Assembly (NCBI GenBank): GCA_021443945.1
Contig: JABUSF010000001.1
Location: 183,715 to 189,782, forward strand
Length of the DNA: 6,068 nucleotides
Source: Ileibacterium sp.
GTDB lineage: Bacteria > Bacillota_I > Bacilli_A > Erysipelotrichales > Erysipelotrichaceae
Reading direction: 5' to 3'
Positions within the stretch are counted from its first letter, which is position 1. Every line of letters begins with the position of its first letter. This document shows, piece by piece, positions 6,006 through 6,068 of the stretch. The notes under the pieces were generated by a model. The model searched no databases. It was not told the origin of the DNA and saw only the letters and a list, made by a program, of their open reading frames with translations. The translations under genes and the position numbers were made by a program.

Positions 6006-6068
6006 CAAAGAAAACCGGCAGGAACTCAAGGACTATCTTCAAAGCCGCAGTTCCGGCATTTCGGCGGA
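5989..6068 (+). CDS. hisD: Probable histidinol dehydrogenase, N-terminal fragment
   Basis: Only 26 codons are present before the right edge (MLKAINKENRQELKDYLQSR, then SSGISA). HisD would oxidise L-histidinol to histidine in two NAD-dependent steps. The call rests on three things: the frame opens in the 3' end of hisG with a 17-base overlap, hisD is the usual gene after hisZ-hisG in Bacillota, and the short helical N-terminus ending in R-S-S-G-I-S-A resembles the region before the conserved core of HisD proteins. No catalytic residues fall inside the window. The ribosome binding site is weak (GAAAGG at 5971-5976, 12 bases away), so translation probably depends on ribosomes finishing hisG. A different his gene is possible. 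Confidence 0.7.
   Translation, partial: MLKAINKENRQELKDYLQSRSSGISA

Overview
The window looks like a chromosomal segment of a low-to-medium GC Bacillota (Firmicutes), probably an anaerobic clostridial or erysipelotrichial lineage. Support for this comes from strong AGGAG-type ribosome binding sites, a T-box riboswitch, U-tailed intrinsic terminators, a citrate synthase with the HADHGGGNNSTF active-site block, and the HisZ plus short HisG arrangement. The genus cannot be fixed from the sequence alone.

Layout. Positions 1-920 (minus strand) hold the N-terminal two thirds of a citrate synthase, whose 3' end lies off the left edge. A divergent intergenic region (921-1114) carries its promoter and a cluster of overlapping palindromes. 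On the plus strand there follows a 173-residue, two-helix membrane protein of unknown function (1115-1636) with its own terminator folded over the stop codon. Next is a 288-base spacer (1637-1924) in which I see no gene, only the end of that terminator, a hairpin and a likely promoter. It is followed by a complete aconitase (1925-3847) with a terminator. The 404 bases from 3848 to 4251 are non-coding but full: the aconitase terminator, a sigma-A-type promoter, and a complete T-box leader with a CAC (histidine) specifier codon. The leader controls a histidine biosynthesis operon that starts with hisZ (4252-5364), hisG (5361-6005) and the first 26 codons of a probable hisD (5989 to the right edge). 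These genes overlap each other, so translation is probably coupled.

Biology. Citrate synthase and aconitase are the first two enzymes of the oxidative arm of the TCA cycle. In anaerobes this arm commonly serves 2-oxoglutarate/glutamate synthesis, but isocitrate dehydrogenase is not in view. HisZ and HisG form the two-part ATP phosphoribosyltransferase that catalyses the first step of histidine synthesis. The T-box lets uncharged tRNA-His switch the operon on. I see no mobile element, CRISPR array, rRNA or tRNA gene, and no evidence of an entirely new system. The items most worth a second look are the T-box discriminator base that does not fit the usual bacterial tRNA-His, the uncharacterised membrane protein between the two TCA genes, and the palindromes in the citrate synthase promoter.
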